Below, one piece after another: positions 38,070-46,202 of a DNA stretch of 46,202 nucleotides. Numbering within the stretch: the first letter of the stretch is position 1; the number at the start of each line of letters is the position of its first letter. Origin of the DNA: a virus; the IMG/VR virus record IMGVR_UViG_3300043409_001391, positions 1 through 46,202 of that record; one strand, 5' to 3'. Made by a program: the position numbers and the translations under genes. The notes beneath the pieces are model-generated. The model saw only the letters and a list, made by a program, of their open reading frames with translations. It was not told the DNA's origin and searched no databases.

Positions 38070-40454
38070 ATGTCTAAGAAGATCTTCGATATCCAGTGGC
38101 CCATGGCGGGTTACGACACTTCCAGGGCGTATAAGGCCCAAGCGCCTTTCACCACGGTGGATGCTCTTAATGTGCGACCTGATGGTCCTCTTGAGGGCAG
38201 AAGCCGTGGCGGGAGCAGACCTGGCCTAGGGAAGCGGTATTTCGAGCAACTGGGCAGCGGCAACCCGGTGCGAATGCTGGAGCAATGCACGGTCTTTCGA
38301 ACGGATGGTCGGGAGGTCTGGACCGATAATTTTCTTGGGTCCACGCTGGGCTCTGTCTGGGCTACCGCCTCGTGGATGTCGAATCCGCCTGGCGTCTCGG
38401 GCGATCTGGCGTCTGTTTCCGCTGCGACGGGGGCAACGGGTGCCGTTAGGACCGCTCTCAGTAACTTCGACGCGACGGCTGATTACCAACTGGAAATGTA
38501 CATCGTACCATTCCAGGCAGATCATCATGGCAAATACCAGTTTTTCTTACGCATGGACGATACCACGCCAGCCGCTACCACGAACGGAGTGGTTGTTGAG
38601 TTGGTTTTGGAGAGCGCCGTAGGGGCGCTATCTGGCACGGTGAAGTCCTACAACTCCTCTGCCCTCGTGGATAGCTTCACCTTCAGCGATCCAGGTACGG
38701 ATACCGCGGCGCTAGGGGGATGGTTCAAGGTCCTGATCTCAACAAACACAATTACGGTCTACTGGCGTGGCTATACGGTCCTTGCCGCGAATACCCTGAC
38801 CGAGGTTGCGGCTGGAAAGCGCTTTGGGTTTGGGATTAACTGTACCCAGGCGGGCGGCACCTGCTTGGTGGATACTTTCCGCATACAGTACAAGGACTCA
38901 TCCACCGGCAGCAGAATCCAGCACACCTATCTGTTGGCATCCAGCAATGGCTCGGTCTACAAGGATAACCTTCTGGGGCAGATGGTCGCGATATCGTCGT
39001 CCCTGGCGCTGAATACCGATCGATTGCTGCATGGCTGCGAACGGGGCGGCAAACTCTATGTTGCCGACACCGGATCGGTGCTGGCCAGCGGGACTGACGG
39101 GGTTCGTGGTACTGGCAACACTAAGTTCGATTCGGCGACCTACGCCGATTGGACAACCCTTGGTTTGGACACAAACAACCTGTTTCTTGAGATTACGAGC
39201 GCGACCTCAAACCTGATCAATGGCGTCTATCAGATTTCGACCGTTGCGGCAGGAGAGTTGACCCTTTCATCGGCTTGTGCGTCCGCCTCTGGCGGAACGG
39301 GGACCTTCCGCATAATCCGCGGCGTGAAGGTCGTAGACCCAGCAGCCAGCACAATCGTGCTACATGTTGCTGAATCGACGGCCTACGGAACGCCATTGGG
39401 ACATCCGCTGATTGCGCTGTGGCGAGACCGCCTTGTCCATGCTGGGGACCCTGATAATCCTGGTCTTTGGATCATGTCCGCGCAGGGTAATATTGATAAT
39501 TACGATACGAGTGCGACCGGGGCACAGAGGGCGATTGCGGGTTCCAATGCTGACGCCGGCAGGGTGGGAGAACCTATCCTGGCGATGGCTCCGCATAGCG
39601 ACGACTACCTGATTTTCGGATGCACCAACTCGATTTGGGTGATGGCTGGTGACCCTGCCGTTGGCGGTACATTAGACGCAAGGTCACGAACTATCGGCGT
39701 TGCTTCATCCGCTGCTTGGTGTTTCGGGCCATCTGGCGAGTTTGTTTTCTGGTCACGTGACGGCATGTATGTCATGGCCGCTGGCGCCGGTGGCACTCCA
39801 ACGAGCGTTTCCCGCGAAAAAATGCCTCAAGAGTTGCTGAACCTGGATCCCACTAAACACACGGTACAGCTTGAATACGACGTAGCGGATCGTGGCGTGC
39901 ATATCATGGTTACGCCCAATGATGCAGGCACAACGCAAAGGCACTTCTGGTTTGATTGGGAGACACGTGGTTTCTGGCCTCTGACACTGACCTCCACCTC
40001 AGAACCTACAGCAATGACTCGGTTCGTGTCAGAGGTCGCCCATGAGACCGGCGTGATCCTTGGCGGGCGAGATGGCTACTTGCGTTCGTTCTCGGATCTT
40101 TGGGAGAGCGACGACGGGACCGCCTTTTCATCCAACTGCTTCATCGGACCCATCAACATGGGTGGCGGCGACTACTACGAGGGTATTTTGTCTGAGGTAT
40201 ACATGACGACAGATACGTCTTCGGGTGACGTGGACATTGCGGTTCACGTTGGGAATAGTGCCGAAGCGGCCAAGGATTCGACGGCATTTGCGACGTATGA
40301 GTTCAATACCGCTGGGCTGAACCACAAGCACCGGCCACGGGCTCGGGGCCAAGCTCTTTACCTCAACGTGAAGAACGGAGAGAGTAGGCGGAACTGGGCG
40401 GTTGAATCCATTGGTGGCGTGATTGTTCGGAAGGGGAAGAGGAGGCTGGTGTAA
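38070..40454 (+). CDS. Tail-nozzle / stabilisation-type protein with an inserted lectin-like domain
   Basis: 794 residues, ATG right after the glycosyltransferase. The N-terminus (FDIQWPMAGYDTSRAYKAQA, then ALNVRPDGPLEGRSRGG) and the C-terminal beta-propeller-like part (SIWVMAGDPAVGGTLDARSR, WCFGPSGEFVFWSRDGMYVM, YDVADRGVHIMVTP) match the tubular/DNA-stabilisation proteins of podovirus-like tails. Residues about 85-275 (DNFLGSTLGSVWATASWM, then FGFGINCTQAGGTCLVDTF) look like an inserted beta-sandwich carbohydrate-binding domain. The key piece of evidence for a short-tailed virion. Confidence 0.65.
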   Translation: MSKKIFDIQWPMAGYDTSRAYKAQAPFTTVDALNVRPDGPLEGRSRGGSRPGLGKRYFEQLGSGNPVRMLEQCTVFRTDGREVWTDNFLGSTLGSVWATASWMSNPPGVSGDLASVSAATGATGAVRTALSNFDATADYQLEMYIVPFQADHHGKYQFFLRMDDTTPAATTNGVVVELVLESAVGALSGTVKSYNSSALVDSFTFSDPGTDTAALGGWFKVLISTNTITVYWRGYTVLAANTLTEVAAGKRFGFGINCTQAGGTCLVDTFRIQYKDSSTGSRIQHTYLLASSNGSVYKDNLLGQMVAISSSLALNTDRLLHGCERGGKLYVADTGSVLASGTDGVRGTGNTKFDSATYADWTTLGLDTNNLFLEITSATSNLINGVYQISTVAAGELTLSSACASASGGTGTFRIIRGVKVVDPAASTIVLHVAESTAYGTPLGHPLIALWRDRLVHAGDPDNPGLWIMSAQGNIDNYDTSATGAQRAIAGSNADAGRVGEPILAMAPHSDDYLIFGCTNSIWVMAGDPAVGGTLDARSRTIGVASSAAWCFGPSGEFVFWSRDGMYVMAAGAGGTPTSVSREKMPQELLNLDPTKHTVQLEYDVADRGVHIMVTPNDAGTTQRHFWFDWETRGFWPLTLTSTSEPTAMTRFVSEVAHETGVILGGRDGYLRSFSDLWESDDGTAFSSNCFIGPINMGGGDYYEGILSEVYMTTDTSSGDVDIAVHVGNSAEAAKDSTAFATYEFNTAGLNHKHRPRARGQALYLNVKNGESRRNWAVESIGGVIVRKGKRRLV

Positions 40455-41897
40455 ATGACTGACTTCCGTCTCAATTCACAGAGCCAACTTGAAACGCGCC
40501 GCGCACTTCAGCAGATTGCAAACGAGAGCATGTTGTCTGCCGCATCTGCCGCAAACTGGACAGACCTGACCGATGGTGGCATAACGACCCTGCATGAACA
40601 CAATGCAGATGATATTAATATGCCTAAAGTCGGGACGCCAACGCTCAATACGCTGGCGGAAGATTTTACGACTCGCGGCTCTGCTGGAGTGGCGGACGGG
40701 ACACTTACGTACCTCTCGGTGGGATCAACCGCAGTCAAGGTTAGCGTTGCAGCAGGCGAGGGGTATCTCCGAACAAGCGCAGACCCACAGGCAGAATTGG
40801 TGTTTTGCAAATGGTCCGCATCTGCTGACCTGTACACGTTCTCTGCCCCGGCGGCGGAAACGGAAACGGAAATGTTCTTTGGTATCTCATACAACGCGGG
40901 GACACCGATTGCAATCAATTCGGCTACGTTCAGTGACTTCAACGGCTACGACAAGATATCTCTGGGGAGTGCGTTCTATGACGGCACGAACATGGAGATA
41001 CTAAACGCATACCATCACGCGGAAGATACTGCCAAATTTACGAGGCAATACTTGCGTGAAGTGTTCCCGTTCATGCGCGAGGAAGCACCGGAGGGAACAG
41101 GTGGACTGGAGTTATCGACCAGCGGCACGAACCAGATGAGTATGACGGCTGGTCATATCTGGCATGGCTTCAACCAGTACATGATTAACGCCATTGCAGC
41201 GGGAGCACAATTCGCCACGCACTACAAGACGGCGGCGGGGTTTGTTACAGGTACGGCAACAGCGTGGAACGCAACGGATTACAGTACTGGGGCGGCACTG
41301 GCGGCGATGACCGTAAACCGCTACGGGGTGCGCTGGATTTACATAGACGTTGGGAAGAATAGCGTTGTCGGGTCGGCATATAACGCGCAGCTTGACATGG
41401 TATATGGTACGAGCAACGCGGTCAGCGTTGCGGCTGCGCAACAGGAACTGGCACCGAGCGTCCCAACTCACCTGGGGTATCAAGGACGGCTAATAGGCAG
41501 GATCATCTTCCAGAAATCAGCAACGAGTGCTACGCTGGTTGAGTCGGCGTGGACAAATATGTTCGCCGCGTCTGCCGTTGGCGATCACTCGCTGCTCTCG
41601 AACCTGCAAGGCGGGGCGGCATCTGATTATTACCACCTGACCTCCGCGCAGGTTACCAAGTTGGATGGCATCGAGACCGCCGCCGATGTGACCGATGCTG
41701 CAAACGTGGACGCAGCTGGTGCCGTGATGAACTCAGACACGAGTACCGCAGCCATGAGCTTCGTGATTGACGAGGACACCATGGTCAGCAACTCCGCCAC
41801 GAAGGTGCCGACGCAGCAATCGGTGAAGGCGTATGTTGACGCTGCTTCGGGTGGCGGGTTTAAGGAAGCACTTTTGGCAAGGAGCATGATTGTCTAA
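40455..41897 (+). CDS. Tail fibre protein
   Basis: 480 residues, starting one base after the nozzle gene's stop. The N-terminus (LNSQSQLETRRALQQIANES) is helical, followed by beta-rich parts. The C-terminal third has DHSLLSNLQGGAASDYYHLT, KLDGIETAADVTDAANV and KVPTQQSVKAYVD, patterns common in phage tail fibres. Probably trimeric. No catalytic (depolymerase) motif was seen. Confidence 0.7.
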   Translation: MTDFRLNSQSQLETRRALQQIANESMLSAASAANWTDLTDGGITTLHEHNADDINMPKVGTPTLNTLAEDFTTRGSAGVADGTLTYLSVGSTAVKVSVAAGEGYLRTSADPQAELVFCKWSASADLYTFSAPAAETETEMFFGISYNAGTPIAINSATFSDFNGYDKISLGSAFYDGTNMEILNAYHHAEDTAKFTRQYLREVFPFMREEAPEGTGGLELSTSGTNQMSMTAGHIWHGFNQYMINAIAAGAQFATHYKTAAGFVTGTATAWNATDYSTGAALAAMTVNRYGVRWIYIDVGKNSVVGSAYNAQLDMVYGTSNAVSVAAAQQELAPSVPTHLGYQGRLIGRIIFQKSATSATLVESAWTNMFAASAVGDHSLLSNLQGGAASDYYHLTSAQVTKLDGIETAADVTDAANVDAAGAVMNSDTSTAAMSFVIDEDTMVSNSATKVPTQQSVKAYVDAASGGGFKEALLARSMIV

Positions 41898-43270
41898 TGG
41901 CTATCGTACTTGCAAATACGGATGAAACGCTGGAGATCTATCAGGCGGAAAGTCCGACTACCGATCCGAGTTTCATTTGCACCTATACGGACTACACCGC
42001 TACGGCGGCCACGCCTGGGCGTGAAATTGGAACGCTGGCAGATGGTGGTGATAAGACCATTGTTTCCGCTCCTGGCGCAAGCACACAGCGGGTCATCGAG
42101 ACGGTTTGCATTAACAACCTTGATGCTGCCGCAATTACCTTAACGCCAATGTTTGACGAGGCCGGAACAGAGTACGCCTTTGGAACATTCACGGTCAACC
42201 CTGGCGAACAGTTGATATACGCGCAGGGGTCTTGGCGAGTTCTTGCCGCAGGATCTGATGCCTCGTTTAGCAAATCGTATGAAAATCTGCTTATTAACGG
42301 GGGGTTCGATTTTGCCCAGCGAACGACGCCTGGAACGCTGACGACTGTTGCTACCGATGCTTATGGCCCTGACCGGTGGCGAATGGCCAGGGAGACGGCC
42401 TCCTTTCAGTTCAAGCGGTTTGATGCAACCGGCGAGTCGGGCCTGACCTGCAAAAACTACGGGCAGTTCTACAGCACCGCTGGGGGTAAGATCCACATTT
42501 GCCAGATCATCGAAGGCGTCAACTCCGTACCGCTGCGCAGCAAGGCGGTGACATTCCAGGCAAAACTGAAGGCCGACACGGCACGCACCTACAGGATGGC
42601 TGTCATTGAGCTTCAAAACGCCGGGACCATCGACACGATTCCAGCCACGTTTTGTACGGATCTGACGACGGGCACCGGGACGGATCCAACTCTGGGGACC
42701 AACCTCGCGGTTATCACTGCGGCGCAAAGCAAAAGTGTTACAACGTCCTGGACGCAGTTCTCTGTTACGGTCACCGTGCCGAGCAATTCCAAGAACCTGA
42801 TATGCGCCATCTGGTCCGACGCGACAGATATTGGCGTGGGCGGGCATCTCAACGTAGCCGAGGCGGGGCTCTATGCGTCATCCGCTGTTCAGCCATGGGT
42901 TCCAAGACCCATAGGAGAAGAACTTGCACTGTGCCAACGGTATTACGAGAAAACATATGCGCTGGATACCCCACCGGCATCGGTTACCTCGACCGGGTTG
43001 GTAGACTTTGCTGCTTCTAGTCAGAGTGGGGAGAATGTCCTCTATGCCGGCATGCTTGCCGTAGCCAAACGTGCAGCGCCGACTATAAGTTCTTGGCACG
43101 CCGATGGTACCTCTGGGACCTGGGCCTATGCAAGGAATGGTGCCTCTGGAACTGCCTCCGTTTCTGTAGACCTAATATCAGAGCACGGTTTCCGGTTGTA
43201 CCTGGCTATCGGGGCCGCATGGGTGGTAGGCAACGTTCAGGGGCATTGGGCTGCGGTATCTGAGCTATAA
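41897..43270 (+). CDS. Tail fibre / carbohydrate-binding virion protein
   Basis: 457 residues; ATG overlaps the fibre gene's stop (TAATG). A ~130-residue N-terminal beta domain (ETVCINNLDAAAITLTPMFD) is followed by NLLINGGFDFAQRTTPGTLT and YGPDRWRM, the start of a carbohydrate-binding module widespread in phage fibres, and by PWVPRPIGEELALCQRYYEK, another common fibre motif. The last 100 residues form a further beta domain. Likely receptor-binding. Confidence 0.7.
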   Translation: MAIVLANTDETLEIYQAESPTTDPSFICTYTDYTATAATPGREIGTLADGGDKTIVSAPGASTQRVIETVCINNLDAAAITLTPMFDEAGTEYAFGTFTVNPGEQLIYAQGSWRVLAAGSDASFSKSYENLLINGGFDFAQRTTPGTLTTVATDAYGPDRWRMARETASFQFKRFDATGESGLTCKNYGQFYSTAGGKIHICQIIEGVNSVPLRSKAVTFQAKLKADTARTYRMAVIELQNAGTIDTIPATFCTDLTTGTGTDPTLGTNLAVITAAQSKSVTTSWTQFSVTVTVPSNSKNLICAIWSDATDIGVGGHLNVAEAGLYASSAVQPWVPRPIGEELALCQRYYEKTYALDTPPASVTSTGLVDFAASSQSGENVLYAGMLAVAKRAAPTISSWHADGTSGTWAYARNGASGTASVSVDLISEHGFRLYLAIGAAWVVGNVQGHWAAVSEL

Positions 43271-43279
43271 GGGGGCACA

Positions 43280-43564
43280 ATGTATCTAATAACAAAAGAT
43301 GGCGTGGTGCGAAGGATTGTGGAGGGCGCATGTATCCCGCACGACCTTCGCAATACAGACTATCGCACATACCTGGAATGGATCGCGGACGGCAACGTCG
43401 CCCCAGTTGAACCCACGCCACCCCCTACGCCGGAGCAGGTCGAGATGACGTCCCTTCGCCGGCAACTCCGAGACGAGACCGAGGATCAATGGCTGGCCCG
43501 AACCGAAGTGCAGCGGCAGAAGTTCATTTTGCGAGCATTGAAGGCAATCGAGAAACGAATATGA
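43280..43564 (+). CDS. Small fibre-associated or assembly protein
   Basis: 94 residues, ATG behind GGGGGC. A short beta N-terminus (MYLITKDGVVRRIVEGACIP), a Pro-rich hinge (VEPTPPPTPEQ) and a charged C-terminal helix. Similar small proteins follow fibre genes and may be chaperones. Not identified. Confidence 0.5.
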   Translation: MYLITKDGVVRRIVEGACIPHDLRNTDYRTYLEWIADGNVAPVEPTPPPTPEQVEMTSLRRQLRDETEDQWLARTEVQRQKFILRALKAIEKRI

Positions 43565-44052
43565 GAAGCCTAGCCGAGCGTAAAAAGATTTTGGTCAGTC
43601 CTGCAGGGGCAACGCCGACGAACTGGCCTACGGGCTGGCAATTCCCGGCGCCACCATGGCCCCCAGGGTTCCCGATGGCGTGGAAGAACGATGAGGTGGT
43701 GCGTCTTTCGCTGGGCGTGCTGCCATTCTACGAAGACGGCAAGTTCCTAATTTCGTGCGTCTGTATTGACGCCTACGCGGAGGACACAGACATCCTGAAT
43801 GGCCTCTTTACCGAAGTGCGGGTGATCGGTACAGACGGCGAGTTGATCCGAATGCGGAAGGCGCCGGAAGACCCATGGAGCCGTATCGGGTTGTTCCAGA
43901 TACGCCTTTACAACTGGCTTAACTTCGGCATCCACGAAATTCTCTACCTGGATGCGGAGCGGGCTACGCCAGAGGCGATGGTCACGATAGACCTTTATGG
44001 GGTTTTGCGCGGACCTCAGGCCGCTTTCAGTGGGCTGAAAGTGAGGGTGTGA
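43561..44052 (+). CDS. Hypothetical virion-associated protein
   Basis: 163 residues from the ATG at 43561, which overlaps the preceding stop by 4 bases (ATGA); the longer frame to 43489 lies inside the previous gene and is not needed. Pro/Trp-rich N-terminus (NWPTGWQFPAPPWPPGFP), then beta-rich. Unknown function. It ends one base before the next start. Confidence 0.5.
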   Translation: MRSLAERKKILVSPAGATPTNWPTGWQFPAPPWPPGFPMAWKNDEVVRLSLGVLPFYEDGKFLISCVCIDAYAEDTDILNGLFTEVRVIGTDGELIRMRKAPEDPWSRIGLFQIRLYNWLNFGIHEILYLDAERATPEAMVTIDLYGVLRGPQAAFSGLKVRV

Positions 44053-44053
44053 T

Positions 44054-45166
44054 GTGTCCTGGGCGTACTCCTCACTTGCCGCTGATCCCGTCGATGACCC
44101 TCGTCCTCCTGATTGGCCTCCCGAGTGGCCACCTCCGGTTGATCCAGACGATCCTACCACTCCTCCTGGTGGAGACGATCCTGATGATCCTCCGACATGG
44201 CCACCAGGTTGGCCAATCGATGGTTTCCTTGATCATACCTGCACGGTTACTGCGCCGGATGAAATTCAGGAGGGCGTTGCATTTACGATTGAGGCCGAGG
44301 TGGAAGATGGAGCGGGCGATCCAGAGAGCGCTCTTGATGACCATGTGATGAAGGTGTCGGCCACGATGAATGGCAGCACGCTTCAGATCAAAGTGAGTGG
44401 AGGCAACTTTGCGAATCAGCTTTACTACTCGATTTCAAACTATACGGGGTCGAAGTACGGTATTAGCGAATCGATCTTTGCGGATGTCGATGTTGACACG
44501 GATTTGGACGAGGTGGTTACATTCACGTGTTCGGTCATATCGGTTACGCCGAACATAACAGGAACAGATACGTCAGTAGTCGTCTTGGAGGAAGATCTCT
44601 TGTGGGCTGAAGTGGCAACTACGGGGAACATTACCCTTTCGGGCGAACAGACTCTCGATGGCATCCTCACGGCGGCGTCGAAGGTGCTGGTCTGGAAGCA
44701 GACGACGGCAGCGGACAATGGGCTGTACACTTCAGCCGCTGGGGCCTGGACGCGAGACAACGCATTCACCGCTGCGGACAAGATCTACAATCCTATTGTC
44801 GTGGCGCGAGGACAGGGATACGGCCAGAAGATGTTTGTCTGTACCGCTGCAAATACCGTCAAGCTTGCCGAGAAGTCGTGCAACGTCAGGGTGGCAACAA
44901 CGGCGAACCATGGCCTAAGCGGTACGTCGAATGTGGACGGGCAGGCAATTTCCGCGGGCGACATCGTTCTTGTCTGGATCCAGAGCACGGCATCACAGAA
45001 CGGCCTTTACACGGTCCAGTCGTCAACATGGACGAAGATCATGGACTTCGATTCTGACTCGCTGCACAAGGTTGTAGCGGTCACCTTGGGTACTCTCTAC
45101 GGGAAGCTTTCGTTTAAAGTAACGGCCACGAACACGGCGGCGGCAATGGGAGCGGTGTATCTATAA
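44054..45166 (+). CDS. Fibre-type protein with Pro/Asp repeat stalk and two tandem domains
   Basis: 370 residues, GTG start at 44054. A Pro/Asp/Trp-rich N-terminal stretch (PPDWPPEWPPPVDPDDPTTP) may be an extended stalk. Residues about 60-175 are beta-rich. Two related domains follow, starting at about 180 (VATTGNITLSGEQTLDGILT ... WKQTTAADNGLYTSAAGAWT) and 278 (VATTANHGLSGTSNVDGQAI ... WIQSTASQNGLYTVQSSTWT), a known repeated module of phage tail fibres. Confidence 0.65.
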   Translation: MSWAYSSLAADPVDDPRPPDWPPEWPPPVDPDDPTTPPGGDDPDDPPTWPPGWPIDGFLDHTCTVTAPDEIQEGVAFTIEAEVEDGAGDPESALDDHVMKVSATMNGSTLQIKVSGGNFANQLYYSISNYTGSKYGISESIFADVDVDTDLDEVVTFTCSVISVTPNITGTDTSVVVLEEDLLWAEVATTGNITLSGEQTLDGILTAASKVLVWKQTTAADNGLYTSAAGAWTRDNAFTAADKIYNPIVVARGQGYGQKMFVCTAANTVKLAEKSCNVRVATTANHGLSGTSNVDGQAISAGDIVLVWIQSTASQNGLYTVQSSTWTKIMDFDSDSLHKVVAVTLGTLYGKLSFKVTATNTAAAMGAVYL

Positions 45167-46152
45167 TGCCAGCGGGAACTGATCTGATTACTTGGAATCC
45201 GAGGGTCGGCGCGACCAGCGACGATCGGTATGATATTGCCGCAGATACGCCAATTAAAAATGGCACGTACGCTTACTCAGACCCGCCCACTATTGACGAA
45301 GTAAACAGCGGAACTGGTATTAATCAGATTATTGCGGAGATCAATAGGCGGGCAGGGGAAAACGAAGTGTTGATTGAAGATAATTATTATTCGCAATCGT
45401 ATGTAGGAAATGGCGCTAAGATTGCAGTGCAAAATTTTACTACCCTTATCGATGCTGCGAGGGTAAACGCGGAACAGTCTGCGTACTCATGGCCAACAAC
45501 TCCGGTTGCCGGCAACGTCGTTGATCAAAATTGGTTTTTTCATATGCGAAAAGCCTTGGCCATAGATCACATTCCGGTTTACCTAAACCTATCTGACCAC
45601 ACTGTTATTTCCGGCTTTCAAGAAAAACTTGCGTTTTACATTGACGCACAAAACAATTTTTATCCTCCCACGACTAGGACGGTAGCGGCCAATAATTTAT
45701 ACATAAAAGTTGGGCAGGATTTTGCGTCACCCCGTTATTACGAATGGCGAGGGTATTTGTTTTTTAGAATACCATCGAGCATACCGACATTGGGAGACGC
45801 AAAGCTTTCTGTTGTGTGGCTTGAGGATCAGAGTGATACTAATTTTACGCTGGATTTTTATCGGTCCAATTCTCACCTACCGCCTTTCACGACTGCGGAT
45901 TGGGGGAATCTAGATAACCTTGAGGGATCTATAGCAGCTTCAGGAATAAGCGTGGGAAGTCGAAGTGAGATCGACGTGGATCACACCGCTATTTCTGGCG
46001 GTTCTGGAACCACTTATATCATCGTCTCTGATAGGGAAGTTGCTGATACAACCCCAGCGGGGGAGGAATGGATCACGATTCAAACACATAACGATTCTCC
46101 TCCATTAACCGACCCCCAGAGTGTCCCAATTTTAAAACTCTACACAGCATAG
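45166..46152 (+). CDS. Virion-associated beta-sandwich protein
   Basis: 328 residues, ATG in TAATG overlap. The N-terminal part resembles a phage fibre/base-plate N-domain (TIDEVNSGTGINQIIAEINR). The C-terminal ~190 residues (TRTVAANNLYIKVGQDFASP ... WRGYLFFRIPSSIPTLGDAK ... WITIQTHND) look like a surface-type beta sandwich. Function inferred only from neighbours. Confidence 0.55.
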   Translation: MPAGTDLITWNPRVGATSDDRYDIAADTPIKNGTYAYSDPPTIDEVNSGTGINQIIAEINRRAGENEVLIEDNYYSQSYVGNGAKIAVQNFTTLIDAARVNAEQSAYSWPTTPVAGNVVDQNWFFHMRKALAIDHIPVYLNLSDHTVISGFQEKLAFYIDAQNNFYPPTTRTVAANNLYIKVGQDFASPRYYEWRGYLFFRIPSSIPTLGDAKLSVVWLEDQSDTNFTLDFYRSNSHLPPFTTADWGNLDNLEGSIAASGISVGSRSEIDVDHTAISGGSGTTYIIVSDREVADTTPAGEEWITIQTHNDSPPLTDPQSVPILKLYTA

Positions 46153-46164
46153 GAGGAAACAATT

Positions 46165-46202
46165 ATGTTATTCGCATCACCAGGGGGCGGGAGCGACAGA
46201 CA
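46165..46202 (+). CDS. Start of a late gene (3' truncated)
   Basis: ATG at 46165 behind AGGAGGAAAC, then MLFASPGGGSDR until the edge. Glycine-rich start. It could belong to the same small protein whose end is at bases 1-185, but the direct join of the two edges is not in frame. Confidence 0.6.
   Translation, partial: MLFASPGGGSDR

Noticed and set aside
40455-43270. Diversity-generating retroelement target
   Set aside because: No reverse transcriptase and no template/variable repeat pair found in the window.
1-46202. Circular closure of the window or terminal redundancy
   Set aside because: The last bases do not repeat the first, and joining the two partial genes directly puts them in different frames, so completeness cannot be claimed.

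Overview
This window looks like most of the genome of a tailed double-stranded DNA phage (Caudoviricetes), probably with a podovirus-like virion. The evidence is a late module in standard order (terminase, portal, scaffold, major capsid protein, connector, tail nozzle, fibres), no tape-measure or contractile-tail genes, and a 2822-residue giant protein of the DNA-ejection/polyvalent kind. The bacterial host cannot be named from the sequence. Both edges cut through a gene.

Layout. (1) 1-9713, + strand: the end of a late gene, a Gln/Glu-rich protein and the giant protein, which carries membrane segments, a region resembling the bacterial DNA sliding clamp, an HEALH metalloprotease motif and long coiled coils; a hairpin terminator follows. 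(2) 9908-16032, + strand: a sigma70-like promoter and an early operon with a small HTH protein, a putative annealing protein, a RecB/Cas4-like nuclease, a RusA-like resolvase, a 37-nt element resembling one CRISPR repeat, a membrane-anchored protein, a Lar-type anti-restriction protein and several small unknowns. (3) 15974-17651, - strand: a short operon ending in a serine recombinase, preceded by a 34-residue membrane protein and two unknown genes. Three of its genes start after the same hairpin-plus-Shine-Dalgarno arrangement. (4) 17652-18461: a G-rich noncoding segment with direct and tandem repeats. (5) 18462-25750, - strand: the replication and accessory operon, with an excisionase-like HTH protein first, then many small Zn-ribbon and unknown proteins, a DnaC-like helicase loader, a replication initiator with internal repeats that may be the origin, and a cytosine-C5 methyltransferase that overlaps a second long gene in another frame. 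(6) 25791-46202, + strand: the late operon with terminase, portal, scaffold, capsid, head/neck proteins, a lysis-like cluster, a methyltransferase and glycosyltransferase pair, a nozzle-like protein and a set of fibre or carbohydrate-binding proteins.

How it works together. The phage seems to use the host replicase: it has an initiator and helicase loader but no recognisable polymerase or primase. It supplies its own recombination enzymes and DNA methylation. Counter-defence is suggested by Lar, the methyltransferase and, as inference only, the CRISPR-repeat-like element. A serine recombinase is present, but a lysogenic lifestyle is not proven. Best leads: the CRISPR-repeat-like element beside Lar, the clamp-like domain in the giant protein, the dual-coded methyltransferase locus, the repeated leader and stem-loop region beside the recombinase, and an exact out-of-frame 60-bp duplication in the putative annealing-protein gene.
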